NCBI GenBank assembly: GCA_900088475.1
Contig: FLMG01000547.1
Coordinates: forward strand, 2,848 to 66,847
Length of the DNA: 64,000 nucleotides
Source of the DNA: Hyphochytrium catenoides
Taxonomy: Eukaryota; Sar; Hyphochytriomycetes; Hyphochytriales; Hyphochytriaceae
Direction: 5' to 3'
The notes beneath the pieces were generated by a model. That model did no database searches and was not told the origin of the DNA. It worked only from the letters and a program-made list of their open reading frames with translations. Shown one piece after another: positions 31,425 to 43,403 of the stretch (its first letter is position 1; every line of letters starts with the position of its first letter). A program made the translations under genes and the position numbers.

Positions 31425-33227
31425 ATGGCCCTTCCTTCTTCCCGGAGAATAAACGCGGTAGACGTACTGTTCATCATTGCAGCCTGGCTTGCTGCAGACC
31501 TCGCGCAATGCCGCCATGTGCAGTCTTCCAGCTACCAATGGCCTATCATCGGAGTATGGACACAGCCTCTAAGTGCCAAGGACCGTAATGAGTATATTGC
31601 GGGTTCTTATGTCAAGGTAAGGGTCCGAACCGTAAAGATTGTAGACCAAGAAGGGCTAGAATTCTATGTACTATTAGTGGCTTGAAGCGTCGGGGGCGCA
31701 AGTGATCCCGTTGCCGTACAGCGGCAGCCGCAAAGAGTTAGACGGTCTGCTGAAGATGGTTAATGGGATTCTGATACCAGGTAAGGACTAGATTAAAGGA
31801 TTGCTGTTCGCACAACATCAAATTTCTTTCTAACCATTTATGCTGATGAAAGGCGGTGATGCCACTTTAAATGATAACATCAGATACGTCTTCCAGCGGG
31901 CTCTGGCGCTAAACGACGTGGGACACTACATGCCGTACGTGTGCCGCCGTCTGCTTTAAAGTGGTTTAGATGACGCATCTGATCCCTTACTGGACGGGCA
32001 GGATATGGGGCACCTGCATGGGGTTCGAGTTCCTGCTACAGTGCGTGGGAGACGATGAACACTCTAAAGACACAGTTCTCGAGTCAGGCTTTGCAGCTTG
32101 GAATATTAGCCTTCCACTGGACTTCACTTCTGCAGGTATCTCCGTTCACCCTGTTGGTAGTAATGAAGGCTGATTATTTGGATAAAAGCTCACCCCCAAA
32201 CTCAGCTAGGCGAAGTCGGCTGTTCTCGAAAGAGAGTGAGGAGCAGATGTCGATGTTAGGGAGTAAGAACGTCACCATGAACAATCACGTGGTGAGTTCT
32301 TTATAAGAAGTGATATCATATATGACGGATGAAGACCAACTGCTAAACCTCAATGACTAATAGCAAGGGATCCGGCTCAGCTCCTTCAACAGTCATCAAA
32401 GGCTCTACGAGTTCTTCGATGTATTGTCAACAAACACGGTAGGCATTGCCGATCACTATATCTCCTGCGCCTCATATACTCGGACTAACATAATTCTCTT
32501 GGTGCTATAGGATCGCAACGGGGTGGAGTTCGTCTCTGTAAGTGCCTCTATCTCCTTTTGGTAAGAGCATTATCGTAAGGGCGCTTATCTCTTAGGCTAT
32601 GGAAGCCAAGAAGTACCCCGTCTATGGTGTCCAATTTCACCCTGAGAAAAATGTATGAATAGTTCTGCCTGGACAACTGGCTGGAACGATTGAATCAAGT
32701 CTGTGCTCCTGTAGGCCTATGAATGGGGATGGAAGGACGGAGCGCCATTTGAAGCGATCGAGCATGATTCTGAGACTATTGATGCTATGGCTAGACTGTC
32801 TTCATTCTTCGTCGCGGAGGCAAGGAAGAGTCCAACTAGGCCGGACATGGAGTCAGCGCAGAAGCTAAGTGTGCACCATTATCCTGTAAAAGGAAGTCTG
32901 GCACCAGATTTCCTGGAGATATTCTACTTTATTCACAAAAAGCAAGAGGGGCCAAGGTCAGCTCTTCTCCTTATCATCTTCATCGGTCGACGTGCGTTAA
33001 CTCTCCATCGTCCCAAAATGAATGGTATCAGGAGTCAGATGAGAGGGACCGCTATGAACGCCATTGCTGATCAGGAATCGGTGGCGGAAACTGCATTGCC
33101 TACTAAAGCCCTCGCAGCGCTTCTGCATCCTTGGTATACCACCCGCCTGCAGAGCCTGGTAGAAATCGTGACTAGTGCCTTCACGACCAAAGTGCCAGAA
33201 CGCACACCGCTTCTGACTACCGAATAG
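31425..33227 (+). CDS. GGH: gamma-glutamyl hydrolase (class I glutamine amidotransferase-like)
   Basis: Nine exons with agreeing phases (31425-31616, 31678-31780, 31853-31934, 32002-32135, 32161-32291, 32364-32438, 32511-32537, 32596-32652, 32715-33227). A signal peptide precedes residue 30. The enzyme signature then appears: WPIIGVWTQPL, YIAGSYVKWLEASGAQVIP, GGDATL, and the nucleophile loop WGTCMGFEFL with the catalytic Cys. The catalytic His is in YPVYGVQFHPEKN, followed by EWGWKDG and FFVAEARK. It cleaves gamma-linked polyglutamate from folates, usually in lysosome/vacuole or after secretion, consistent with the leader. The homologous part ends near IFYFIHKK (about 32,940). The last 95 codons have no counterpart I know, so the true end may differ by a late intron (AGG|GTCAGC at about 32,955). 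Confidence 0.88.
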
Positions 33228-33485
33228 ACGGAACGATGATTCAGTTCACTTACAAGCATCAGTTCTTAGCGAGGCAGGGAGATCCCACATAGAGGCGACA
33301 TGGGTCTAGGCTCCACCCAGGCGTTAGATAGCGGACCATAGTAGCGTCTACTAATAGGAGTTCTAAGCCGCTATGGATTTGAGATGTTACCTTGAAGTCG
33401 CTCCTACACTAGATATGAATGCACTGATCCGTCCAAAGCCCTAGCCCTAACTCTGGTGGCGCATAGAGTCTATATCAGTCACAGG

Positions 33486-33535
33486 TTAGGATACCAAGAA
33501 TGCGAACGGCTTAGGATACCAAGAATGCGAACGGC
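33486..33535. repeat. perfect 25-base tandem duplication
   Basis: The unit beginning TTAGGATACCAAGAATGCG occurs twice back to back without a mismatch. It lies between GGH and the small ankyrin gene and shifts the reading frame, so it is probably non-coding. Confidence 0.85.
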
Positions 33536-33607
33536 TTCTTCACACGCCAATCACCGCTAAGCAGACATGACGCAGACCAGGTGTCTCATTCACCGCCCAT
33601 TGTCCTT

Positions 33608-34721
33608 ATGACCCATGACAACCACCAGCTCAAGGACACTAAAGGAGATACTCTGATGCTGCCAGACGAGTTTAGCTTGATCCTTCGTCCGTTACAGATG
33701 CTGTTCGGTAAACAGCGCGTACACGTGCCGTACATCTGCTGAGAGTGCACTGGGTCGTTGACAAACGTGTCACCTGTAGGCAATGCTCGAACACTCACCA
33801 CCACGCTGGTCGCCTTAACCCAGAAGCCGCCGCTGCTGCTGCTGATGCCTATCCTTCGGTCACCATTCGGATATGTCAGAAAGAGCTGATAGTTGCACTA
33901 CTAGGACTCTACCCCCTCGGCACTGCCCACGAGTTAGGGCAGAGGGATGCAAGAAGACCTTGCCAAAGCGCGTGTAGGGCTAAGAGACAATGGCTTGATT
34001 GCTCGGCCCCTACCTCCTCCCTGGACGGAGCTGCTTCTATCGTACTGTTTTACGGACTAAACTGTCTCGTACTGGTTTTGAAATGGACTAGTTGAAGAAC
34101 CTTAGTTTGACGGACCCACCACCATCATGTTCAGCAGGCAGGGCTGGGACAACCTTCTAGCCTACCTTGCCGGCGATCCGCTCAAAGAGCAGGTCGAGGG
34201 GCTCAAGCTTGAGTTGAGAGGTCTCATTCGGACACATGAAGCCTCGAAAAAAGCGTTGAGCAAGTTCCCTACAAACGTGCTCAAGGCACCAGACTCAGAG
34301 GTGCTATCACACTCTCAATAAAGGAGCGAGGTCATCGACTATCTGACGATTGTGCTCTTCCTCTGTCACTTGATCATGAAGGGTTACACTCCAGCTTGGT
34401 TCGCCGTCTTTTACGACTCACCGCTCGTCCTGGAGTATCTCCACTATCACGGTGTCGACCTTAGTGCCCCGTGTGACGCTATGGTAAGCACAAACGAGTA
34501 TGGCGATGGCCTCGGTGGCGACCTTCCCAGGTTGCTTGGCGGGCTCCCTACTTCCCCTCTGTCTACTATTGCCGTTTCCTTCCTTATTAGTGCTAGATTG
34601 CTTGATAAGCATGTTATCACTTACCAAATGATTCTGGAATCAGGGCCTGACCCCCATCATGTGGGCAAGGAACAAGAACAGACAAGCCGCCGTGCTTACA
34701 ATCGAGCGACTCCTGCGGTAG
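33608..34721 (+). CDS. small ankyrin-repeat protein
   Basis: Exons with agreeing phases: 33947-34041, 34138-34300, 34382-34483, 34644-34721. A possible first exon, 33608-33707 (starting MTHDNHQLKDTKGD), joins in phase through a GTAAAC donor. The middle reads PWTELLLSQGWDNLLAYLAG and a Lys/Leu helix. The ankyrin part is GYTPAWFAVFYDSPLVLEYL, continuing to LHYHGVDLSAPCDAM. Across the next intron follows GLTPIMWARNKNRQAAVLTI, a second repeat ending at TAG. The product is about 145 residues from 33,947 or about 178 with the extra exon. Such repeats mediate protein binding; the partner is unknown. An in-frame TAA at 34318-34320 lies inside the proposed second intron and is removed by splicing. Confidence 0.6.
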
Positions 34722-36443
34722 AAGCAGTTTGTGTCGGACACGTAGCTGGAGAGCTCCTCCTGTCTTGCTCAAGGCGCCTTGCTGGCACTTGCATTGCTGC
34801 TGACAGCGTCCAGACTTCATTCCTTCTGTCTTCGCAAGCATCATTTTCCACCAGTACCACTAGATCATTAGCCTTGCTTGTCGCCATATAATTATGCACG
34901 CACATACTATGGCAATCAGCCAGCGCCTCCGCGGCCGTAGTGAGGGCTGATACGGCACGAGTACTTCCGTACTAGATCTCCATGATGGGCGTAGTACTGA
35001 CTTTAGGCATCAAGCAAAGTCCTCACCACGCATCTCGTCTTCTACGTCAACCCAAACCCTGCTTCCATATCTCGCCCCTCCGATACGACGCTAAACTTTG
35101 CTTTTCCGATGCTAGAGGAGGCACTACATTCGCCCTTCTCTATTATGACCTCTCTCTTGTCGTCTGCGGCTGCTGGCAGGGGAGAAGGGAGACAGCGGAC
35201 AGCCGTTGTCCTCCATACTACAGGCAAGGCAGGAGCGCGTTTGGTTCCACGTCCGGGATTCTCGTCCCCACGTCTGGTATTTTGACGCAGCAGGGCACTG
35301 CGTCGGCGTTCTTAGCCGCCCCAGCAATGATGCCGCCGGTCAGTACTTCAGTTCTCAAGGAATCTCAAGGATGATTTAGAGAATGTTGAAGCCCCTAAGC
35401 TTAAGGAAAACATGGCAATCAGACGCAGTAGTCCATAATAGCAATCATCCAATCATACCAGCGTTCTCCTCTTTGCGACGTTCTCCGCAGATAGATATGA
35501 AGGGTAGCATCATCATCTTCTGGAGAAGCGGGACCTGTTGCCGCGACGTGGAGAAGCGAGCAATCAGCGACGGCCAGGCAGTAGAGTTTGGTGATCTCCT
35601 CCTCTCCTATTCCTCATTGCTACAGCTAGTACCGCAGCTAGCGCCAACAATAGAACCACTGCTCTTCTGCTACGTAGTACTAACATTATACTGCCGCAAA
35701 TTACGCTGCAGCTATTACCGTGCGGCTGCTGCTGCCGTTCTTCTCTGCGTGAGACCCAGACAAACCAAGAAGAGCAAGCGAAGGATGTCCTCAGAAATGT
35801 CTGTCCACTGTCCACAAACGAGGATGCCGAGCAACAAAAAGCATCTGTCAGCACCGTGCCGCTGGCCGTTACCTTCCCCTCAAACTGAAACGGCGCTGGG
35901 GCCAGCAGGGTCCAGATCCATCAGCGTCCAGAGCCATCATCCACCAACTTGGGCTGCTGCCTCGCCTCCTGGTCCGCTGCTGCTGCTGCTGCCCAATGCC
36001 TTCAGCATCGGCTCACTAATAAGCGACGATGATGATGATGATGCCGCTGATGACCAATAGTGCTGCCGTCCATTTCCTAAGATAGATAATATCTTGGCTC
36101 CCCTGCTCTTCTCCCACTACAATAACTGTTACTACCTAAGGGAAGGTACTCTGTGCTCCTTAGGACCTTGCTACGGTGCCGCTGCTGCCCTGGCCATCCT
36201 CGCCTTGCAACCAACCACCTCTCTTGTCTCCCCTCCGCTTTCTTCCTGTTCCATAACCATCATCACCTTTGCGGTCAGTCTCAGGGCAAGGAGGAGGAGA
36301 GCTCCGTCCAGTCTACGATCGATTAGCAGGCGGCGGACCACTGCTCGCTCGTAAGAAAGTTCTTCCACTGCCCTCACAACCGTCACAATCACGCAAGAAG
36401 CAGAAGATGCAATCTCATCCACGGGGACTGGCGGCAATAGACC
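34722..36443. other. open frames of uncertain coding status
   Basis: Several long frames overlap here on both strands without agreement. On plus these include 34982-35374, 35383-36060 and a coding-like stretch near 35,760-35,890 (RETQTNQEEQAKDVLRN). On minus there is 35564-35854. GCT/CTG trinucleotide runs and a GAT run near 36,024 inflate Leu, Ala, Ser and Asp. I could not build a spliced gene with consistent phases. An exon series of a low-complexity protein is possible. Confidence 0.25.
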
Positions 36444-37204
36444 TTGTCAGCCGCCGGCAGTAGTAAGAAGTGGAAGTCTTTCAGTGGCGAGATGTCTGCC
36501 TCGTCCCCGCCTCCAGCAGCTTCCTCGGCTTCATCATCATCTTCCCCTGCTGCTGGTGCTCCGCTTACTACATCCGAAGCTTCTTCTTCGGGGCACCATA
36601 AAGTGCAGCAGCCAACAACCAGCAGGAGCACGAAGAAGGCTAAGAAGAAGAGGCGCGCCACGGGCTCTCGTCGTGACCCACAAGCAGCTGAGGAGGATGG
36701 AGAAGATGTGGGTTCAGAAGAGCACATTAGCGTCCTGAGGAAGGGCCAACGAGCTGTACAGTTGAATGGCCATTGGCTCCTGCAGCTAGTGCACAAGCAT
36801 CTGCCTTCATTTGAATTACAAGGTGCGCCTTCTTCTTCGCCAAGCAGGACAATCGTACCGCCGCTTTCGGCGGTGGTAGACCACTGCCTCTTCGGCCTGC
36901 TAGCGGTCTTCCCTGGGCAATTGAAATCTCTATCTCGTCCTCTGCGATGCTGCTAATCGTTTCCTGCCACTTCCATTTACTATTTCTCCTCGCTCTATGC
37001 TTAACAGCCCTCATGGTCCATTCCTTGGGCTTTTTATTGTGTGCGCGGTATCTTCAAGGCAGCAACTGGGTAGTCCATCGCTCACGGCTGCTGGAGTTCG
37101 GCTGGTGGGACGCCATCGGAGTGCAGGATCCGCGAACGTTCTTTATGCTCAACATGGAAGTCTACGAGGCTCCGCCTGCCGTCTCCCGCTCGCAGTACTG
37201 GTAA
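36444..37204 (+). CDS. hypothetical protein with basic Ser-rich N-terminus and hydrophobic segment
   Basis: The first stretch (36444 to about 36819) starts MSAAGSSKKWKSFSGEMS, is Ser/Ala/Pro-rich, carries a basic cluster (STKKAKKKRRATGSRRD) and then RKGQRAVQLNGHWLLQLVH. A second frame, open from about 36,823, ends at TAA 37,202 with a transmembrane-like run (LLIVSCHFHLLFLLALCLTA) and WVVHRSRLLEFGWWDAIGV; AATAATAAA follows the stop. A small intron between the two is likely but its borders are not clear. No family recognised. The gene lies head to tail with the next gene, only 73 bases away. Confidence 0.38.
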
Positions 37205-37277
37205 ATAATAAATCTTTTTTGGGCCTTTCCCTGCTGGGTCTCTTCTGACTCACACTGAGTCGTGCATCGCTTCTATT

Positions 37278-39338
37278 ATGTCCCTCAGCCAGGAAGAGAA
37301 GACCGCACTAGAGAATCTGTCAAAGGGCTTACCAGGCTATCCCTTCCAGCGCCCAAGCGAACAGGACCCTTGGTGTTACTCTGCAACCGTAGACTGGGCA
37401 AGGACTTTCGCCATCCTGGGTCTGCTGCTTGCCTTATTATCAACGTTCGTTAGCTTCATCCTTGTCAGATACAAGAAGCTCCCAACATGGGACGGCAGAG
37501 GGCGGACCCCTCCCGCCCTTCTGATGCCGTTCCTCAGCGCGACGGAGGGACTGATCCTCCTCATTTGCTTGGGTTGCGCGGGAGGGTTCATTGCCGAGAT
37601 GAAGAAGCAGTGTCCCGTGTATGTTTCAAACCTTGGTAGTCTTATGGAGTGTGTCGTACCAGGGACAGCCATTGGAGGCGTTGTGGCGGCAATGATGGTG
37701 CATCTGGCCTTCACTGCGCTCTTACTCTTACTAAGGGCTCATGAGGTAAGCCAATCCAGCTTCAGCTGCTCCTTTATACACTGGTTTATCCTTCTTATTA
37801 TTAGGCGTTCGAGAGGTTTCGCGTCAGTGGCGTACGAGTTGACAGCATGATCAAGGAGGTACAAGCAGGTAAGGCGCCATAGTTTCAAAATGTTGCCGAG
37901 ATTTCTCGGAATCTCTCGACAAGCTCTACTAATGGCATCTCTGGTACTGGCCTGTGAAAGAGAATATTCGAGGTGTCCTCGGAAGCATTGTCCGAGGGAT
38001 CCAGGTAAATGTGCGCGGGACTGATGGCCGCACGGCGCTACACTGGGCCTCGATCCTCAATCGGAGGGCTATCGTCCAGGCTTTGCTCCAAGCCGGTGCA
38101 GACCCCAATATTCTCGATGTAAGGATGAAGAAAGCCTCCAAAGTTATTCATTTCGACAATTTTTCTCTAGCAGTATTGCATTCTTGCTCTCCATTCAGTA
38201 GCGAGCCTTCTGACCAAGCCAACCCTTAGTCATCCTGCCGACTCTTCCGTCCTATCTAGACCCATTTCAGACGCAATTCTTTTCTTGCTCGCAACTTCTT
38301 GCATCACGCTAGGTACGCTAACACCAATCTTGATCATTGTTCTTCTAGACGGAAGGGTGGACGTCCTTGCATCACGCTAGGTAAGCGGCTCATTCAGAAC
38401 CTCCAGCGTTGCTTGACCTCAAGACGATAGAGCTGAGATGTGAGTATTAAAACGTCAAATTCATCGCTATTACCATTTTCTCTTTATATACAGCCGCGAG
38501 GGGCATGCAGATGTCGTGCACCTGCTGGCCATGCAAGGCGCTAGCACGAATGCCAGAGTAAAGGACGCTACCTCTCCAGGACTGACGGCATTGATGCTGG
38601 CAGCTGCCGGCGGTCACGATAAGGTTATCGAAGCATTGCTGGCCGCCGGAGCGAGCGTCGATGAACCGAATGTAAGCCTTGCCTTTGTGGTGATGTTGAA
38701 CGGCCCCGACCTTTGCAACAGAGACTGGTAGTGCCTCAAGATTTAGCATAACACATCTTTTCCTCTTGTGGTCGGACCGCTTACTTGTCCTACCGCCAGC
38801 GCCAGAAGCAAACAGCACTGATGCTTTGTGCAGAAGAAGGCCACAAGCACAAGATGGTACGCTGTGCCCAAGTACTTCTCAGGAATGGTGCGAATCCTGG
38901 AGCTGTAGATGTAAGACTATACCACTTCCTCTCACCTAGCAGGTGCCATCCCTTCAAACATGGACAATATCAAGGCGGCTGATTCGTAGACCGTGGACTC
39001 CGCTTCCCTTTCGTTCCTAGGCCCAAGGGAATACGACTTTGCACTACGCCGCAACCTCCTGTGGAGGAGAGGACATGCTAGAGCTGCTTTTAGAATCCTG
39101 CGAACCAGGGTTAGCCATGCAAGTCAACAAGGTCAGCGCCGAGTACTTTTGTCGGAAGAGTCTTTCTGCGGCTGTGTTGCTTCGGACTTACTTTTGAGTT
39201 TTTTGCCATTCTAAATCTCACCATTTGCAGAATGGGGAAACAGCGTTGGAGCTGGCATGGATTGCTGCAAACGAGGTGGCTGCCGAGCACCTTTCGCTTT
39301 GGATTGAGGAAGATCGGAGAGTCTTGCAAGACAAATAG
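37278..39338 (+). CDS. three-TM membrane protein with C-terminal ankyrin repeats
   Basis: Eight exons with agreeing phases: 37278-37745, 37805-37868, 37961-38118, 38350-38381, 38494-38671, 38800-38910, 39021-39131, 39231-39338, giving 409 residues. The N-terminal exon has three hydrophobic spans (about residues 35-58, LLALLSTFVSFIL; about 80-105, LLICLGCAGGFIA; about 128-152, VVAAMMVHLAFTALLLLL). From about residue 195 come about five ankyrin repeats, with starts such as DGRTALHWASILNRRA, EGWTSLHHASREGHADV, GLTALMLAAAGGHDKV, KQTALMLCAEEGHKHK and GNTTLHYAATSCGG, ending ETALELAWIAANEVA. Ankyrin repeats start close to exon starts, as is common. It may tether a partner to a membrane or act as a channel-like sensor; the function is unknown. 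Confidence 0.72.
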
Positions 39339-39605
39339 GAAGTCCAAAGAAATTAGGGCAATTGTAGCATATATTACTCTGCCAACGAGGTTCAGGACCT
39401 TGACCGCGTGCACTATTGAGTTATCGTGATGGCCGTCGCCTAAGAAAGGAGAGGTAGTACGTCGTCCGGAGAAGATTTGTTCACATTGGTCCCTCTGTGT
39501 ATTTTGATACTACGGAGCACATTTCCTGGCTACCTGCTGGGGTCGTCAGCCCTCGTCTGCCATCACGAGACTCAAAGAAAATAGACCACTAGTGAACCCG
39601 CGCCT

Positions 39606-42600
39606 CTATGTCGTTTTCTCATCTGACGACCTACTTCCAGCTAATAAACCGATTGTTGAGAATCGCCGTGCCTTGTCCTGAGTGCTTGGAGAGAAGTAAC
39701 TCCCTCGACTGCCAGAAGCTCTTGTAGTCTCGGAAGATGCCCGCCCAGTATTAACCTGGTGGTGCGCTGAAGAAGGAGTCCACTGCCCGCTCTCAGCGGG
39801 ACTTAGTGCGCCCAAACCTGATAGCGTGGGTGTTGGGTTGAAAGCGAGGAGAGATGATTCTCTTAGGAAATCATCCGTACTGCCTCGAGGTTCGTCAGCC
39901 CTCGCTATAGCTTCGAGCCTCTGCAACAACTCCAAAGCAGAAGGGCGACTTGTGGGCTCTTCAGCCCAGCAACTGTTGTGCGCCAGACATTGAGCAAAAG
40001 TGTTTAGATTTGATTGCATGTTGATCAGAGTCATTACAGAAGAGAAACTCAGCCCTACCGATCAATGAGCTCTGCCCAGTCCGCAGAACAAGTGCCTGGT
40101 AAAAGCTCTGGCCGCTTTCCGTTCACGATTGCTTCCCATACATCAATGTTGGCAGAGTAAGCCTCGAAGGGAATCCTCTCCATGGCAATCTCCCATAGCA
40201 CCATGCCTAGGAAAAAGAGACAGTTGGAGAGACAGACATTAAGCGGGCCATGGTAAAAGCCTTGGTAAAAGCAACATAGCTGTCTCGTACCAAAAGCGAA
40301 GATATCCATTGCTTCATTATAAAGTGTTTGCTCCGTGCCCTTGCTCTGGCCTTGAAGCACTTCCGGGGCCGTCCATCTAGTGGTGCCAACAGCTGTGGAC
40401 ATAAGGCTCGCTTCGCTCATCGAGTAAACCGAGCTATCTGCCAAGCAATAAAGCCTCATTAGTTGATATAGAAAAGGTCACAATCTTCGATGGAGACCAT
40501 TTTGAGTCCCCGTCCAGGTATTTGCTGCCACCGTTGCAGCCTGCATCACCCTTGACGTCCCGAAGTCACAAAGCTACGGAAAACATAGCGTCAATCCTTA
40601 GTTTGGGCTTCACTCTTCCTATATAGAGGCAGTCAACGCTTACCTTGGCTACCCATCCAGATGTGACGAGGATGTTCGGTGACTTCAAATCTCGGTGGAT
40701 GATAGACGGTGTCATGCTGTGCAGATACTGAAAGGTAAGGCAACAACGTGGAGAGACTGTCAGGATATATCCTTCCCGTGGTCAAAGGGCTATAGTCGCG
40801 CATCACAACTCTTACGGCGAGTCCTCGGGCGGCTCCGACCGCCAGCCGAAGCTTTAGAGGCCAGGACAGTTTGTCCTGAACTGGCTCAGAGTAACGCGAC
40901 CGAGTCAGCAGATCATGCAGCGATCCTTTGGAGCAATACTCGCTAAAGAAAGTGTAAAAGTGAGATGCGGAACGAAGGGAGAAGAGAAGGCCGAACAGCA
41001 TCATGTGGTCAACTAACCGAGTACTAACCTAATAAGAAGGAGAGAGCCCTCATCGAAGCAGACACCTATGAAGAGGACGATGTTCGGGTGGCGGAGGCTG
41101 TTCCTATAAACTCAACGGCCAAAGGTAAGCACATCGACGACCGGTAGAAGGGAGTTTTCTATGTCCTACATTATCTTTGCTTCCTTCTCGATCTGCTTCT
41201 CCAAGTCGTAAGATATTGGACTCTGTCGGAACAAAGGCTTTGATATCTTGACGGCGACTGCTATGCCTCTCCATTTTGCCTATGGTTGGTTATCAGAAGC
41301 ATATAAGCTTGACCACAGAGGCGAAATGCTATTGGCAGTAGATGTAAAAGGAAGGTACTCCCTGGGACGCAGAAAAGTTGACAGGTGTAGGAATGACCTT
41401 AAACACTGTGCCAAAGGTTCCCGAGCCAATCTCTTCCAGGTCTTTGATTGCGGACCGCTGTTGGGCAACACTGGCGTCAGTACTATCGGTACTATGCACG
41501 TCAGTACTATGCACCACGCCTTGGCTTCGTCACAAGTTCTTCCTCATACCTGAAGCGTGAAAAGCTGAGCCTCGGTAACGCTGTACAGTGGCCCATAGCT
41601 TGCCATTCTCTCTTCTATATCGCTCGAACTGTCACGTCGGGACGTGGAGGAGTCACGTATACAGCGCCTGAGACTTCCGAAGGCATCAAAGTGCCAGAGC
41701 CCATAAGCACTGCCCTGAGTCAAGCTAAACCCTAATAGAATGTCGTATGCGAGCCACAGACCATTCATCCTGGTTCCATCCTCTTCCCCACTTGCCATAG
41801 CAGTAGGCTCTAAGTAGAAAACCTTGACCGCTACCCATATGCTGACAAGCAATTCGACAGTCCAGACAACCACCGTTATCGCCGCGTATCCGAAAAGCAA
41901 GCGCTGTGGTCCCTGACTTAGTCTCTGTCCTTTCCCGAAACCCGTCAATATCACCTTGAACAGCGTCAGCAAGTAAAGCAAGAGATTCAGCGCTGCGATG
42001 ATGCAAGCAAACGTCTTCTTGGTCACTGCTGTTGGCTCAGCAGACCAAGCACCATAACTCAGTGCCCCGCGGCCTAGAGCGCAAGTTGTTAGGAACACGT
42101 ATAATCCTGCTTCGCATTCCACGGATATCACGTCTCTAGGCTCAGACTGACGTGTAGAAAGTCTATCTAGGAAGATCGCTGCTACGGTAGCACAAAGCTT
42201 GCATTTCACGTGATTCGGGATCATCCAGAAGGTAGTGAGGCGAACAATAAGTTCCATGGGTCAACGCCTCATAAGACTGAGCAATCTACGTACCATAACC
42301 GCCGTAAAGAAGCAGGAAACGGCAATATGAAGCGCCAGGAGGATGCTCTTCCTTGTAGTGTGGGAGGAGATGGCAGTCATGGCAACAATAAGACCCAGGA
42401 AGACGGCGCTGATGAGGCAAGCAACAAGCAGGATTCGGTAGAAAGCCTTAGAAGTCTGGCTGTTACAATGAGAGCGCACGACGGTCCAGCTGACAGCGGT
42501 GATGCTGGCAAGGGAAGTTCCAGCCAAGGCATACACGGCCTGTATTTCAAGGAGATATATTCGAAGCAAGGTGCAGAGACAAACTGGGGTCAAGCTCTCT

Positions 42601-42700
42601 TACTAAACGTCCTTTGACGATCATAATTGGCCCTTACCATTGTCCCCATCCCTGGTGAGTAGCTCCGTTCCTGATCGCTGAGGAGGAGCACCGCGTCCAT
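39606..42700 (-). CDS. seven-transmembrane receptor fused to TKL-type protein kinase
   Basis: About 12 exons; phases agree at the junctions checked. Start [13 protein letters not shown] (42700-42638), then seven hydrophobic spans: three in exon 2 (42539-42294: [53 protein letters not shown]) and four in exon 3 (42146-41550: [71 protein letters not shown]). The kinase follows: Gly-loop [18 protein letters not shown] with catalytic Lys, [39 protein letters not shown] with catalytic Asp, [18 protein letters not shown], and [16 protein letters not shown]. About 100 disordered residues end the protein (stop at 39606). All catalytic residues are present, so it should be active. The motifs are of the TKL (Raf/MLK-like) group. 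This 7TM-plus-TKL layout is known from oomycetes; the ligand is unknown. Confidence 0.85.
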
Positions 42701-43195
42701 CTTACCGTCTATAATGGAGGTTCGCGATGGGGATGTATGTCACCTTCCATGTCCCAGCACTTTCACATGTGTCCTTACATGAGGCAGAGTTTGCAACAAT
42801 TAAGTGCGATTCGTAGGGTTGCAGCTTGAACTCAAAGATAATTTGTCATCACCTTACCATATGAAGGGATCCAAAAGCCCCAGTGTCCACTTCTATGGAC
42901 TCGCTATCAGAGGCCAAAGCTAGAAAAGCTTTTGCATTGCATGAAGAGCTCCAGTAGCCTCCTGCTGAAGGCCAGCATAGACCCCGCACCGCTGCGTAGC
43001 CACAGAATTAAGAGCTGTGGCCACCCTCACCGGAGACCAGACCTCTTAAAGCCATTGAAGGAGATAAGGGAGAGACTCTGAGGCAGGAACGTGAAGATAG
43101 GGGCGAGGCTTACGCACTGTGAAGAGTCAGGCGGGGTCCTCACGCTCCGCTCCCTCTTGAGCTTGATGGCTTGTGATGGGATGTGAAGCTGCGAG

Positions 43196-43228
43196 AACCG
43201 TAGGTGGCGTTACAAGCCACCTACGGTT
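43196..43228. repeat. perfect 13-bp inverted repeat with 7-base loop
   Basis: AACCGTAGGTGGC, loop GTTACAA, then GCCACCTACGGTT. The arms are exactly complementary. It lies in gene-poor DNA with no poly-T after it, so it is not a bacterial-type terminator. It may be a structured RNA element, a protein-binding palindrome or a trace of a small transposon. Confidence 0.8.
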
Positions 43229-43403
43229 ATCATATACCTCAGCTCTGTGATAACCTTTGCTGTTTGATCCAACGGCTGACTCAATGAACCATTATTTCCT
43301 AGACCATCATTTTGCCCAACTGCTCTCATTTCGTACAGTACAAACTTGTGTGTAGGTAATCCAAAGCTGATATAGGAAAAGAAGAGCTCTGTCTACAGGT
43401 ACC

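Noticed and set aside
34318..34320. In-frame TAA interpreted as the end of a 64-codon gene
   Set aside because: A GT-AG intron (34301-34381) removes it and joins two parts of one ankyrin protein in phase.
42254..42293. Continuation of the 7TM exon through a Met at 42,257 on the minus strand
   Set aside because: That reading adds an extra segment without an in-phase acceptor; splicing from GTACGT (42293) to CGTCAG (42147) keeps phase and gives exactly seven spans.
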